A DNA stretch of 64,000 nt. Source: Paenibacillus hemerocallicola. GTDB lineage: Bacteria > Bacillota > Bacilli > Paenibacillales > NBRC-103111. Of the stretch, positions 46,493 to 56,535 are shown piece by piece. Position numbers and translations under genes: made by a program. The notes beneath the pieces are model-generated. The model was not told where the DNA came from. It saw only the letters and a list, made by a program, of their open reading frames with translations, and did no database searches. The stretch spans positions 62,001-126,000 of the forward strand of contig NZ_VDCQ01000002.1 of assembly GCF_006265175.1 (NCBI RefSeq), read 5' to 3'. Numbering within the stretch: the first letter of the stretch is position 1; each line of letters opens with the position of its first letter.

Positions 46493-48013
46493 TTATGTTT
46501 GTTCCGGCCGATCTTGTCCCGTCTGTCCGGACGGCTCCTTGTTCCGATTGCCTTTTGAAAACTGTTCCTTACCGTTATTCGGCTGTCGGGAAGCGGCCAT
46601 GTGCGAATACATTTGCCACCAGGGCACCCGGACGATATTATCCTTTTGTCCGGATGCCCGAAACGGCGCGAAGGGGGTCATGTAGGGCACGCCGAACGAT
46701 TGCAAATGGCATAAATGCAGCACTAGCGCGATCAATCCGATAATGATGCCGAAAAAGCCGAAGGAAGCCGCAAGTCCCATAAAGGCGAACCTCAGCATCC
46801 GGATAGAGATGCCGATCTCGAAGCTGGGAAAAATAAAGCCGGTAATTGCCGTAATGGACACGATTATGACCATCGCCGGAGATACAAGTCCCGCTTCCAC
46901 GGAGGCTTGTCCCAGAACGAGCGCGCCAACGATGGAGATCGATGTCCCTACCGCCCTCGGCATGCGCACGCCCGCTTCGCGCAATAGCTCGAAGGTAATT
47001 TCCATCATTAACGCTTCGATGAAGGCGGGAAACGGGATTCCTTCCCGCTGCGCGGCCAGACTGATCAAGAGAGAGGTCGGAATCATCTCCTGATGGAAAG
47101 TCGTAATGGCGATATACAATGCCGGAGCAAGCAAAGAAATAAAAAAAGCGAGATATCTCAGAAGGCGCAGCAGTCCGAAGTCCGATCGATGATAGTAGTC
47201 CTCCGGTGATTGGAGAAATTGCGTGAACAGACCCGGAACGAGCAGAACAAACGGGGTGCCGTCAATGAAAATCGCTACTCTGCCCTCCAGAAGGGCGGCA
47301 GCGACGACATCGGGGCGCTCCGTATTGTTGACGGTCGGAAATACCGTATACGTTTCATCCTGGATAAATTCTTCAATGTAGCTGCTTTCCAAAATCCCGT
47401 CGATCTTAATGTTGGCGAGTCTATCCCGAAGCTTCCCGAGTACGTCCTCCTTCACGAGTCCGTTTATGTACATGAGCGCCGTGTCGGTTTTCGTCACCCG
47501 GCCGATTTCCTTCGTCTCCACCCACAAATTCGGATCCTTGATCCGCCGTCTTACAAGCGAAATGTTCGTATGCAGCGCTTCGGTAAAGCCGTCCTGCGGT
47601 CCGCGTACGACCGTCTGCGATACCGGCTCGGTCACCTGCCTTTGTTCACCGCCACGGGTAGCGACTACAATAGCCATCGGCACGTTTTCCGTCCAAATGA
47701 CGGAATCGCCTGCCAAGATGGACTTCTGGATATCGGCAAAAGCGGTCTTCCAGCCAATATCGCCAACGGTTATGACGAGATGACGGGCGAACTCCTCGAA
47801 TTCGTTTCGGCCGACTTTGCCCGAATGGAGAAGCAGCGATTCCATTAGACGAAAGATGGAGTCCTTATCGACAAGCCCTTCCATATACGAAAGAGCCAAT
47901 CGGATTTCATGATCCTTTCCGAATACGATGTCCCGTACGATCAAATCTTTGCTGTTACCGAAGCTCTTGGTCAGTTGGGATATATTTTCCGCAAGGCTGG
48001 AAGAAATGTTCAC
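46493..48013 (-). CDS. Spore germinant receptor A subunit (GerAA family)
   Basis: 506 aa. The soluble N-terminal half has DIVFGKDHEIRLALSYMEGLVDK and KTDTALMYINGLVKEDVLGKLRDRL. Family core motifs follow: FPTVNNTERPDVVAAALLEGRVAIFIDGTPFVLLVP near residue 230, then four to six membrane helices (GIPFPAFIEALMMEITFELLREAGVRMPRAVG). GerA forms the oligomeric channel of the receptor. The start is GTG with AAGGGGTG upstream. First gene of the four-gene operon. Confidence 0.92.
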   Translation of the reverse strand: MNISSSLAENISQLTKSFGNSKDLIVRDIVFGKDHEIRLALSYMEGLVDKDSIFRLMESLLLHSGKVGRNEFEEFARHLVITVGDIGWKTAFADIQKSILAGDSVIWTENVPMAIVVATRGGEQRQVTEPVSQTVVRGPQDGFTEALHTNISLVRRRIKDPNLWVETKEIGRVTKTDTALMYINGLVKEDVLGKLRDRLANIKIDGILESSYIEEFIQDETYTVFPTVNNTERPDVVAAALLEGRVAIFIDGTPFVLLVPGLFTQFLQSPEDYYHRSDFGLLRLLRYLAFFISLLAPALYIAITTFHQEMIPTSLLISLAAQREGIPFPAFIEALMMEITFELLREAGVRMPRAVGTSISIVGALVLGQASVEAGLVSPAMVIIVSITAITGFIFPSFEIGISIRMLRFAFMGLAASFGFFGIIIGLIALVLHLCHLQSFGVPYMTPFAPFRASGQKDNIVRVPWWQMYSHMAASRQPNNGKEQFSKGNRNKEPSGQTGQDRPEQT

Positions 48014-48067
48014 GAGACGGCACCCCTTGCTGACGTTTTATAACCATTATGGACGACTAGCCCCAGC

Positions 48068-48096
48068 TTTATAATCACGGGGTATATCGCATTCAA
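48068..48096 (-). promoter_or_regulatory. Candidate promoter of the ger operon
   Basis: On the minus strand TTGAAT (48091-48096), exactly 17 bases, and TATAAA (48068-48073). It looks like sigma-A; ger operons are normally driven by sigma-G, whose boxes are not evident, so the assignment is tentative. Confidence 0.35.
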
Positions 48097-48154
48097 ATTA
48101 GGAAAAAATTGAAAAGACAGAAATGGCAGTCAAAGACAGCTGGGGGGCGGCATT

Positions 48155-49273
48155 CTGGAGAGAGGTACCGTTTCGATACGGCAGTACGTCATATTGACCG
48201 CATTGTTCGTGATCGGAGATACGATTTTGTATATACCCGCAAAAGTGATCGGTGTAGGAAAGGAAAGCGCATGGCTGTCGGGTTTTTTGGCGATGGTTGC
48301 CGGGCTGTGCGCCGCTGCGTTGTATGGCGTGTTGGCCAGCCGGTTTCCCCGTATGACACTGATCGATATCGGCAGCCGGACACTCGGCACGTGGCTCGGG
48401 AAGTCGGTCGGTGTGCTGTTCGTCGCCTTCTTCCTGATCGATTCGGCGATTGTTTTATGGCAAGTGGGCGATTTTATGGCAACCCACATTATGCCGGAAA
48501 CGCCGATCCAAGCATTCCTTATTTTGTTTATGCTAGTCGTGCTAATGGGGTTCAGGCTTGGCATCGGTACGGTCGTCCGCTCGGCCGAATTGCTCTTTTT
48601 CTGGGTCGTCGTCCTCTTTGCGATGCTGGTCGTCATGCTGACCCCCCAAATAGACCCGAAACATCTGAAGCCTTTTTTTGATAAAGGGCCTAACCCCGTG
48701 CTGCGGGGAACTTTGCAGCTCGCCGGCTATTATTTCGAAGCGGTCACGCTGATGATGGTACTTCCGACTTTGCGGAAATATCACGGAATTACCGGTGCTT
48801 ACTTGCTAGGCATAGCGGCGGGAAGCTTCATTCTGAGCGTAACGGTGATGCTATGCATTTTGGTTCTCGGAACCGATTTGACGGAGCTTCAACTCTTCTC
48901 TACGTATGTGCTGGCCAAAAAAATAAGTATAGCCAATTTTTTGGAGCGCATCGAAGTCGTCATGGCTTCGATCTGGTTTTTCACCTTATTTTTTAAGCTG
49001 TACGTTTGTTTTTACGCGACCGTCGAAGGGGCGGCTCAACTGCTGAAGCTGAAGGACGGCAAAGCGCTTTCGCTTCCGGTTGCCGCGCTCCTTATTCCCG
49101 CATCGCTATTGCTAGTACCGAATGTCGTCTATTTCAACGATAACATTCTGAACATGTGGTGGGGATTCAGCGCTACCTTCGGGCTGCTGCTGCCGTCAAT
49201 TTTTTTTGGAGCAAGCTTGCTCAAGAAAAAGAGAATAGAGCCGAGGAGAGTACGCGGGAAGCGGAGCGGTTGA
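48155..49273 (+). CDS. Second GerAB-family spore germination protein, divergent, non-standard start
   Basis: About 372 aa. The frame reads GTVSIRQYVILTALFVIGDTILYIP, the complete first helix of GerB proteins, but only if translation begins upstream of the TTG at 48194. In that frame there is no ATG, GTG or TTG before a stop at 48110. A GGGGGG run ends eight bases before CTG 48155 (ERGTVS), which is where family proteins begin; ATT 48152 is another possibility. About ten membrane helices follow. It is a paralogue of the gerB at 43918-45021 and could be an alternative germinant-binding subunit sharing GerA and GerC. A convergent terminator follows. Confidence 0.8.
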   Translation: MERGTVSIRQYVILTALFVIGDTILYIPAKVIGVGKESAWLSGFLAMVAGLCAAALYGVLASRFPRMTLIDIGSRTLGTWLGKSVGVLFVAFFLIDSAIVLWQVGDFMATHIMPETPIQAFLILFMLVVLMGFRLGIGTVVRSAELLFFWVVVLFAMLVVMLTPQIDPKHLKPFFDKGPNPVLRGTLQLAGYYFEAVTLMMVLPTLRKYHGITGAYLLGIAAGSFILSVTVMLCILVLGTDLTELQLFSTYVLAKKISIANFLERIEVVMASIWFFTLFFKLYVCFYATVEGAAQLLKLKDGKALSLPVAALLIPASLLLVPNVVYFNDNILNMWWGFSATFGLLLPSIFFGASLLKKKRIEPRRVRGKRSG

Positions 49274-49299
49274 CTTTAAAGTGCTCTTCCCCTTCAACG

Positions 49300-49335
49300 C
49301 AAACAGCCGCGACCATTGTCGGTCGCGGCTGTTTG
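49300..49335. terminator. Perfect hairpin between gerB-2 and the transglutaminase gene
   Basis: A 15-bp perfect stem CAAACAGCCGCGACC/GGTCGCGGCTGTTTG with a six-base loop between convergent genes. T-runs are weak on both sides. Confidence 0.65.
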
Positions 49336-49343
49336 CCCTCTCC

Positions 49344-51584
49344 TTACATTTCCTCACGCAGCTTGCTCACGATTCTCGAGAAGGAGGAAAGCTCCTCGTC
49401 GGTTATACGAGAGCTGCTGTATTTCGCCTTCTCGAAGACGAACAGCAACGAATCCAAATCTTTTTGCAGCCATTTGTCCTTGTCGATCCACCGGTTCGCC
49501 ATCTCTCTCGCCGTCTCGTGCTCTTTGCGGGAGTAGCCCTTTCGCTTGGCGAAACGGATCAGACGCTCGAACTCGAGCACCGCGCGCTGATTCGAATCCA
49601 ACTGCCGGCCAAGCGGACCGAACGGTCGGAACTTGCGGAAGCTGTGGCGGTTGGCCCACAAAAACGCGAGCAAGATCGCAGCGGCAATGGCACCGGCACC
49701 CCAACCGATCGCACGCGGCATTACGCTTTCATCGGCTGCCTCGGACGATGTCTCTCCGGACGTTGCCGGCAGCAGTTCGGTCGATATTTCAACCTCGGGA
49801 GCGAAGATCGGAAGCGCGAAGCCGGCCGTCGGCTCGAACGGGATCCAGCCATAGCCCGGGAAATAAATCTCTACCCAAGAATGCGCATCCGAGTTGCGAA
49901 CCGTATATTCCCCCGCTCCGTCCGGATCAAGAAGCTCCTCCGGAAAGCTGAGCATATCTTCGGCCATCGCGTTGGCGCCCGGGGTGTAGCCTTTCACCCA
50001 GCGAGCCGGAATGCCCAGCGAGCGGGCCATAACCGCCATCGCCGTCGAATAGTAATCGCAATACCCTTCCTTGACTTCGAACAGGAACCGGTCGACAAAA
50101 TCGCGGCTTCTGCCTTTGCTCAAGTCCGGCGTGTTCGTGTACGGGAATGTCGCGGACAAATACCGTTCGAGCAGCTTGACTTTGTCATACATGTTCGTTC
50201 CCGATGCGGTAACCTGCTGGGCCAGTTCTCTCACCCGGTTCGGCAGCGTTTCCGGCAGAAACAAATTTTCTTCCAGTCCGGCTCGCGTCGGCAGCTCTGC
50301 GGGCACCTTGCGCAGTTCCGCCTCGTCGACGATCGGTACTTTGGAAGTAATCATGTACGTTTGCGGATAGGCTTGACGTCCGTTCGGGACCCAACGCAAT
50401 TCGCCCAAACGGGCCGCCCATTGCAGGGAAGCCATGTTCGTGTTCGTGCCGCCGAGGGCGGTGACTTTGTCGATCGCATAGGCTCCGAACAGCACCGGGT
50501 AATCCTGCTCCGCTTCACCGAGCACCGTAACCGTCTGCGTCACATCCACCGTCTTCGCGAGCGTAGGCGCCAATCTGGTATCCTGCGGAAGCGAGGTTTC
50601 CGCAGCTACGGGAACGAGCGGCGTCCGGCGCTCCACATCGCTCGCGATCCACCCTTTCCCCGTATATAGCGAGCGCGTTTCCCCCCGCCAATAGCTGCGG
50701 TGCGAAGTCGAAATGGACATGACCGGCGTGAAGTCGAACGAAAATTCCCCGCCAAGCGTCGAATCGTTGCGACTGTAGCCAGAGGATGACTCTCCTCCGA
50801 GTACGGAGCTCGTACCGAATCCTTTGTTGAAAAACGTAATTTGCTCGCCTCGAATATTTTTCCACATCGTGTACGGGTCGGTCACCAGCGCGCGGACGTC
50901 CGGCGCAAGCGTGCCGATAAACACGACGAGCGATACTAGAAAGACGATCGGAAGGGACACGTTCAACGGATAATCGGATAAATGCGCCCAGCCCGCCGGA
51001 TTCCGTTTCTTCAAGCCCGCGAAGTGGCGAATGATCAATAAGAACAGTCCGCAGAAGATGAGGATGGCCACTTGCAGCCAAAGAACGAGAAAACTGAACG
51101 AGTCGCGGAACGCGAATGCGCCGACCGATAAAATGAGCGCTACCATAATTCGCCATTTCGCTTTCATCCACCAGAAAGTGAATAGAGACAGAAGCCATGC
51201 GGTCAAGGCAAACCATACGAACGGATCGAGCTGCATGAAGTTGGCGCGGAATAACTGCCCCAAATCTACGGCGAATGCGCTAAAGTCGCGAATCGAATGA
51301 AATTGCCGACCGACCGGCACATAATCCAGCATCGTGCCCAGTACATAGAAAATACCGATTGCCTGCAGCAGCCGACGCAATCCCCAGTGCAGACGAGGGA
51401 ACAATTCGACGACAAACACGACTAGTAGGGTAAGCTTTACGATCGCTACCGTCTCGGGCAGCCACACTTGATCTTCCTTATGAATCCATTGGACAAACTG
51501 CAGCAGGAACAAGCCGGTCAGAATGGCCGTCAATCGGTCATGCCAATCCTGCAGCAGCAGCCTCTGCCATAATCGCTGCTCCAT
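49344..51584 (-). CDS. Membrane-anchored transglutaminase-like protein (TgpA type)
   Basis: 746 aa. N-terminal 230 residues hold five to seven membrane helices. The extracellular part carries a transglutaminase-like core with Cys509 in EGYCDYYSTAMAVMARSLGIPARWVKGY and His568 in SDAHSWVEIYFPGYGW. Another helix at about residues 630-650 leads to a short cytoplasmic DUF4129-like tail. Its family partners are DUF58 and MoxR proteins, both directly upstream. Function is unknown in Bacillota, probably protein modification or cleavage at the cell envelope. It starts immediately at the DUF58 stop with GGAGGGCGG. Confidence 0.88.
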   Translation of the reverse strand: MEQRLWQRLLLQDWHDRLTAILTGLFLLQFVQWIHKEDQVWLPETVAIVKLTLLVVFVVELFPRLHWGLRRLLQAIGIFYVLGTMLDYVPVGRQFHSIRDFSAFAVDLGQLFRANFMQLDPFVWFALTAWLLSLFTFWWMKAKWRIMVALILSVGAFAFRDSFSFLVLWLQVAILIFCGLFLLIIRHFAGLKKRNPAGWAHLSDYPLNVSLPIVFLVSLVVFIGTLAPDVRALVTDPYTMWKNIRGEQITFFNKGFGTSSVLGGESSSGYSRNDSTLGGEFSFDFTPVMSISTSHRSYWRGETRSLYTGKGWIASDVERRTPLVPVAAETSLPQDTRLAPTLAKTVDVTQTVTVLGEAEQDYPVLFGAYAIDKVTALGGTNTNMASLQWAARLGELRWVPNGRQAYPQTYMITSKVPIVDEAELRKVPAELPTRAGLEENLFLPETLPNRVRELAQQVTASGTNMYDKVKLLERYLSATFPYTNTPDLSKGRSRDFVDRFLFEVKEGYCDYYSTAMAVMARSLGIPARWVKGYTPGANAMAEDMLSFPEELLDPDGAGEYTVRNSDAHSWVEIYFPGYGWIPFEPTAGFALPIFAPEVEISTELLPATSGETSSEAADESVMPRAIGWGAGAIAAAILLAFLWANRHSFRKFRPFGPLGRQLDSNQRAVLEFERLIRFAKRKGYSRKEHETAREMANRWIDKDKWLQKDLDSLLFVFEKAKYSSSRITDEELSSFSRIVSKLREEM

Positions 51585-52808
51585 TTATTTCCGCCCTCCC
51601 AACACAAGCGCCAGCTCGTCAAGCGAAGAAACGGCGTAGCCCATGACGCCTTTCGCCTGCATTTGCCGTTTCCAGCGCTCCTGATCGGCATCGGGAACGT
51701 CGCACGACACCCAAATATGGCATGGATTCATTTGCCTTTGCTCGATCCATCCGAGCGACTGCGACATCGCTTCCCCGAATTGAGGGGATATGATCGTGAA
51801 GAAAACTCCCGGCATAAACAATCTGGAGCGGTCCCTCAATACATCCATAAGCGAATATTGACCGTCGGGCTCTACGTCGATCAGATGGTTAACGATAACC
51901 TTCTGATGGTTCGCGCTCAGCCTCGGTTCGAAATATTTGGAATCTTTGCCCACCGACAGAAGTCCCAGCGCCAAATCCCGGCTCCCCGCGTAATCGATCA
52001 ACGAAGCCGCAATGGAAACCGCCAGCTCGAAATGCTCTTTGCTGCGATAGGCGCGCATATTGCGATCGAGCAATATGACCGTCTTCGGCAATGACTCCCG
52101 TTCGAATTCCTTGGACTTCCAAGTGCCGGTCTTGGCCGTAGCGTTCCAATGAATACGGGACAGCCGGTCTCCGTAAATATATTCGCGTACACCGTTGATT
52201 TGAGTCGTTTCCCGATGGGAACGGGTTGTCGCCGAATGGTGGTGCATGCCGCGGAACAGCTGGTGGAGCTGATTCCAATCGCGGATATGGGTTTTCTGGG
52301 GTAAAACGCCGAACGTGTGGGGAAGCTCGAGCCGTCCTTTATGCCGGAACAAGCCGAAAATATCTTCCGTTGCGCAATCGGTATCTCCGAATTGGTAGAA
52401 GCCGCGCCGCAATGGAGGAGTCCGGTAAGATACTTCCCCGCGCCTCTTCCAATCCGGGATCAGAAACGTTTCGAATACGTGCTCTTCCCCGCCGCGGCGA
52501 ACGAGACGGTCCTTGACCGAAACGTACGGAATCGGCCAAAAGCCGGGTACTTGCACTTGGATTTGCACCGCTAGCGACGTCCCCGCCTCGAGCACCGCCT
52601 CGTGCTCCGCGTTGAGAAGCGTCCGTCCGCCCTGCGTCTTGGAAATGCCGCTCCAGCGGCTCAAGGCCAAATACAAGCATAGAACGGCTACGATAATAAA
52701 AACCATGAAGGCAAGCTTGCCGCCTTGAAACAACAAAAACAGGAAGCTGAACGCGAATAGTGATGCGATGCCCCAGAATCGGGCCGAATATCTGGATAGA
52801 ATGCCCAT
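51585..52808 (-). CDS. DUF58 domain protein with N-terminal membrane helices
   Basis: 407 aa. Two helices near residues 10-50, then the DUF58 region with [25 protein letters not shown] and the signature [23 protein letters not shown] (near residue 210). The C-terminal part resembles a vWA fold ([15 protein letters not shown]). DUF58 proteins are found with MoxR ATPases as putative metal-insertion or chaperone partners. GGGGTGAGC precedes the ATG, 30 bases after the moxR stop. Confidence 0.88.
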   Translation of the reverse strand: MGILSRYSARFWGIASLFAFSFLFLLFQGGKLAFMVFIIVAVLCLYLALSRWSGISKTQGGRTLLNAEHEAVLEAGTSLAVQIQVQVPGFWPIPYVSVKDRLVRRGGEEHVFETFLIPDWKRRGEVSYRTPPLRRGFYQFGDTDCATEDIFGLFRHKGRLELPHTFGVLPQKTHIRDWNQLHQLFRGMHHHSATTRSHRETTQINGVREYIYGDRLSRIHWNATAKTGTWKSKEFERESLPKTVILLDRNMRAYRSKEHFELAVSIAASLIDYAGSRDLALGLLSVGKDSKYFEPRLSANHQKVIVNHLIDVEPDGQYSLMDVLRDRSRLFMPGVFFTIISPQFGEAMSQSLGWIEQRQMNPCHIWVSCDVPDADQERWKRQMQAKGVMGYAVSSLDELALVLGGRK

Positions 52809-52838
52809 CGTTTGCTCACCCCGTTTCCTTCCATCCCA

Positions 52839-53798
52839 TTATTTCTCGAGACGAACGGGCACCCTGATCTGCCCAAAAATGGACTGGAACACCGAATCGA
52901 CGGTCAAGCCTTCGATTCTCGCCTCCGAATGCAAAATCATCCGATGGCCCAGCACAAACGGCGCCAAATACTTAATATCGTCGGGGATGACGTATTGCCG
53001 CTCGCGCAAATAAGCCAACGCCTTCGCCGCCTGCAAGAGGGCGATCGTCGCCCGCGGACTTGCTCCCAGAAAGACGGAGGAGTGCTCGCGCGTCTTCCGC
53101 GTAATCGATACGACGTAATCGGCAACCGCCTCGTCGACGTGCACTTCCCTGACCCGCCCCTGCATCTCCGTCACCCGCTCTATGTCGGCTACCTGCTCCA
53201 ATCGGTCGACAGGATGTCCGCTGGCTTGGGAGAACAGCATTTTCTTCTCCGTCTCGTGATCCGGATAGCCCAGGCTGAACTTCATCATGAAGCGGTCAAG
53301 CTGCGCTTCCGGAAGCACGTAAGTGCCTTCGAAATCGATCGGATTTTGCGTCGCCAGCAGAAGAAACGGCGAAGGCAGCGGATGGCGTTCCCCGTCCACC
53401 GTCACATGGCGCTCTTCCATCGCCTCGAGCAGAGCGGACTGTGTTTTCGTCGTCGCGCGGTTGATTTCGTCCGCGAGCAAAATATTCGTCATAACCGGAC
53501 CTGGCCGGAATAAAAACGTTTCTTGTTTCGGATGGTAGATCGCTACGCCGGTTATGTCCGTGGGCAGCAAGTCCGGATTGCACTGAATGCGCCGGAACTG
53601 GCCCTCGACGGATTTGGCCAACGCTTTGATGAGAACCGTTTTGCCTGTTCCCGGCACGTCTTCGAGCAGAACGTGTCCGCCGGCGAGCATAGCGGTCAAG
53701 AGCAATTCGACTTCGGCGGTCTTACCCAGAATGCAGGATTCCAAATTTGCCTTAAGTTGTCTTATAATGGTTAAATCTTCCACGAATGATGCATCCAT
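52839..53798 (-). CDS. MoxR family AAA+ ATPase
   Basis: 319 aa. Walker A is EDVPGTGKT, Walker [10 protein letters not shown], sensor 1 [25 protein letters not shown], and [26 protein letters not shown] contains the sensor 2 region. MoxR ATPases remodel or activate partner proteins, with DUF58/vWA proteins. First gene of the operon with DUF58 and the transglutaminase. Confidence 0.92.
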   Translation of the reverse strand: MDASFVEDLTIIRQLKANLESCILGKTAEVELLLTAMLAGGHVLLEDVPGTGKTVLIKALAKSVEGQFRRIQCNPDLLPTDITGVAIYHPKQETFLFRPGPVMTNILLADEINRATTKTQSALLEAMEERHVTVDGERHPLPSPFLLLATQNPIDFEGTYVLPEAQLDRFMMKFSLGYPDHETEKKMLFSQASGHPVDRLEQVADIERVTEMQGRVREVHVDEAVADYVVSITRKTREHSSVFLGASPRATIALLQAAKALAYLRERQYVIPDDIKYLAPFVLGHRMILHSEARIEGLTVDSVFQSIFGQIRVPVRLEK

Positions 53799-54184
53799 CT
53801 CGTCCTGCTCCTCTCCATGATCCGTAGTTCCGTTCCAACCTGATGATTTCTGCCTTTTAGGGGCCTTATTCCTATTCTACAAGAATTGAAAAACGTCGTA
53901 TAGCCCCTCGATCATTACAAATAGATTACAAAAAATGCAGTCGGACAATAGAGGAAACGGCAGATTTCGCCAAATGGTTCGCCCGTTCCGCAATATATTG
54001 TATACGCTTGCAGGACAAAAAGGTTTCACGACGATTCGAACGAAACATTTCTTCCATTATATATAAAAAAATGGATTTTCCCTATACAGAAACCTCCCTC
54101 TTCGCTTTAGTGCGATAAAGAGTTTGAACATTCTGATGCGCAAAAAAAAACGGCCTCTCGCAACTCGCAAAGAAGCCGGTCTCA
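53799..54184. other. Gene-free stretch upstream of moxR and downstream of the LTA synthase
   Basis: 386 AT-rich bases. It holds the LTA synthase terminator near its right end and must contain the moxR promoter, but no convincing pair of boxes was found. A repeated TTGTAAT (nine bases apart, near 53920) is the only pattern seen. No ORF or RNA gene. Confidence 0.5.
54142..54179 (-). terminator. Terminator of the LTA synthase gene
   Basis: CCGGCTTCT and AGAGGCCG arms with mismatches enclose TTGCGAGTTGCG, followed by nine T on the minus strand. Confidence 0.65.
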
Positions 54185-56293
54185 TTATTTGGTCGCGATG
54201 GCAATCTTCTTGACGTTGGATTGCCCTACGATAATATCCTTGGAGTCGAAAACTTTCACCTGTACTTCGCAGCTGCCCGACTTGAACGAGTCGGCCGGCG
54301 CTTTGGCCGTCAGTCCGCCGCCTGAATCCCGCTTCGTCTCCAAAGCTTTGCCGTTCGCGAACAGCTTTCCTTGCGCCGGAATATTTTGTCCGGCAACGGT
54401 AATTTCCGCATCGGCCCCGGCCTTTGGCGTGTCTAGCTTTACTTCCTCGATCTCGATCGGGCCCGCTCCGAGAAAATAGTCCGGATTGACGATTCGGTTC
54501 TTCATTTCGCCGTAAGCATGACGTTCCCCGAACAAGCTATCGTACTGAAGCAGCTCGTAGCGCTTCATATCGGCCTCGTCTATATGCATTTCCCCGAAAT
54601 ATTTTTTGGGTGGGATAACCGGCGTTTTGAGGGACAATTCCCGTAAAAAATCGGTGTAGTACGTCCCCGGAAGCTTGGCCTTGTCCAGCACGTACGAGCC
54701 TAGAAACGACGGGCTCATATCGATCGTTTCCTGCTGCTCCGGAAGGAAATTGTTCCATACGACAACGGGCGTCCGATGCATTTTGTTCAGGAAATCCGGA
54801 TCGTCGTCCCCGCGAATCCATTTCGCGTCCTTGTATGCTTTGTACCCGTCTCCCAAATAAGGCAGATGATCGCCGAAAAACGCGATGATCGTCGGTTCGC
54901 CGGAATCCCGGTAATGCTCTACGAGCGTCCGGAGCATATTGTCCGCATCCTGCACGCCCTGCGCGTACGTTTCCAGAAGCCCTTTCGTCTCCTTGGGGAT
55001 GTCGCCTTCGACCTCGATCGTATTTTGTTTAAATTTTCCGGGATAGTAGTGGAAATGGTTTTCCATCGTATTCGCGAAAATGAAATCGCGCTCGTCGGTT
55101 TTGCCCGTCTGCCCGATGATCATTCTCGCTACTTCGCTATCGGCTATATAGGCGCCTTCGTACACGGGCTCGAAAAACTCGAGAGGGATATATTGGGAGA
55201 AGCCGAAATTTTTGTATACTTTGTCGCTGTTGAAATACCAGCGGTGAAACGGACTGATCGCGGTCGAATAGTATCCTTGCCGGGCCAGGATGCTGGCGAG
55301 CGAATCGATGCTCCGCGTAATGTGCTGGTTGTAAGGAATCGTTCCCTGCGGCAAAAAGCGCATTGAATTCCCGGTCAATATTTCGAACTCGACATTGGCG
55401 GTGCCTCCGCCGAATTGGGGAGACAGCAGCGTCCCCGCAGCAGTCGTTTGCCGAAGCTCGTGATAAAACGGCATCGGATCCCTGCTGAACGCAATCCCCT
55501 CCAATTGCGTCGGATCCCATAACGACTCGCTCAGCACGACGATGACGTTCGGCTTGACGTTATCGCTCTCGGCAGCCTCCGCCCCGCCGCTCCTGTGGCC
55601 GTTGACCGCTACGATATCGGCAACCGCCCTATCGCTATAATCTTCCAGCTTCGTCACGCCCAAATATTCGAGATTCATGACGGTCGCGAGCAGCCAGCCG
55701 TTCGTGTCCACATTGGCGGATTGATCGTACGTGATTGCGCTTATGCCAAATACGCTTTTTATGGGAAACGGTTTGTCCGTATAGGCGATGCAGGTAATAA
55801 CGATCGCGAAGATCGCCATCCCGCAACGTTCCTTCCAACGGATCGCTTGTGCTGAATTCGCCTTATAGAGCAGCAGCCAGCTTACGGCGACAAACGCCGT
55901 CACATCCAGCACGAGCTGGACCGTTACGATATTTTTCACATATTCGATCATGTCCCCGGCTTCGCCGGTCAGCACGAAATCCCATGGCAGAAGCGGCACT
56001 CCGAGCATTTTCGATTTGACTCCGGTAATAAGCGCCAGCGCAAAGCCGATGGCGGAGACGATCCAGAAGGACAGCCTGATTTTACCGGTAAAGGCTGTCA
56101 ACACGAGCCAGGCTCCCGACAAAAAAATGCCGTTCAACAACAAGGCGGGTACGTGCTGGACGCTCCACTCCATCGCGCCCCATGCACGATTCCTGCTCAA
56201 CGCTTCCATAAACAATACGAGCCAGCCGGATAACAGCAATACGAAATACCGCTTTCCCAAATAACGGCCCGCCGCGATCAGCCCATTCCACAT
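54185..56293 (-). CDS. LTA synthase family protein (sulfatase-like phosphoglycerol transferase)
   Basis: 702 aa. Five N-terminal membrane helices over about 190 residues precede an extracellular sulfatase-like domain. Thr298 in GGGTANVEFE is the catalytic Thr position; metal and substrate motifs are VVLSESLWDPTQL, FIFANTMENHFHYYPG and IAFFGDHLPYLGDGY. The enzyme moves glycerol-phosphate from phosphatidylglycerol onto lipoteichoic acid. An extra C-terminal Ig/IPT-like stretch of about 85 residues (IEEVKLDTPKAGADAEITVAGQ) is not part of the usual enzyme. The start at 56293 has GGGAG ten bases upstream; Met codons at 56302 and 56329 are possible. Single-gene unit. Confidence 0.87.
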   Translation of the reverse strand: MWNGLIAAGRYLGKRYFVLLLSGWLVLFMEALSRNRAWGAMEWSVQHVPALLLNGIFLSGAWLVLTAFTGKIRLSFWIVSAIGFALALITGVKSKMLGVPLLPWDFVLTGEAGDMIEYVKNIVTVQLVLDVTAFVAVSWLLLYKANSAQAIRWKERCGMAIFAIVITCIAYTDKPFPIKSVFGISAITYDQSANVDTNGWLLATVMNLEYLGVTKLEDYSDRAVADIVAVNGHRSGGAEAAESDNVKPNVIVVLSESLWDPTQLEGIAFSRDPMPFYHELRQTTAAGTLLSPQFGGGTANVEFEILTGNSMRFLPQGTIPYNQHITRSIDSLASILARQGYYSTAISPFHRWYFNSDKVYKNFGFSQYIPLEFFEPVYEGAYIADSEVARMIIGQTGKTDERDFIFANTMENHFHYYPGKFKQNTIEVEGDIPKETKGLLETYAQGVQDADNMLRTLVEHYRDSGEPTIIAFFGDHLPYLGDGYKAYKDAKWIRGDDDPDFLNKMHRTPVVVWNNFLPEQQETIDMSPSFLGSYVLDKAKLPGTYYTDFLRELSLKTPVIPPKKYFGEMHIDEADMKRYELLQYDSLFGERHAYGEMKNRIVNPDYFLGAGPIEIEEVKLDTPKAGADAEITVAGQNIPAQGKLFANGKALETKRDSGGGLTAKAPADSFKSGSCEVQVKVFDSKDIIVGQSNVKKIAIATK

Positions 56294-56435
56294 CCTGCTC
56301 ATTCTCCCAATCCGCCCGCTCCATATCATTGATTGAATAGTCTGCTATGAACGAAAAAAAGACCTTTGCCATTATATCATGAGATCAAACAGGCCACAAA
56401 GCTATATTTTGCGGCATAACTGCAGTCCTATTCCA

Positions 56436-56495
56436 GACAAAACGAATCCCCGGAAAGGACCGTTAAGCGGCTCGCTTAACGAATCTCTCCGGGGA
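56436..56495 (-). terminator. Terminator of the spoVA operon
   Basis: TCCCCGGA/TCCGGGGA outer stem and GTTAAGCG/CGCTTAAC inner perfect stem, then TTCGTTTTGTC on the minus strand. Confidence 0.7.
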
Positions 56496-56535
56496 GAGCG
56501 GACACGGGATATGCGGCGCAAATCGTACCAAGCGG

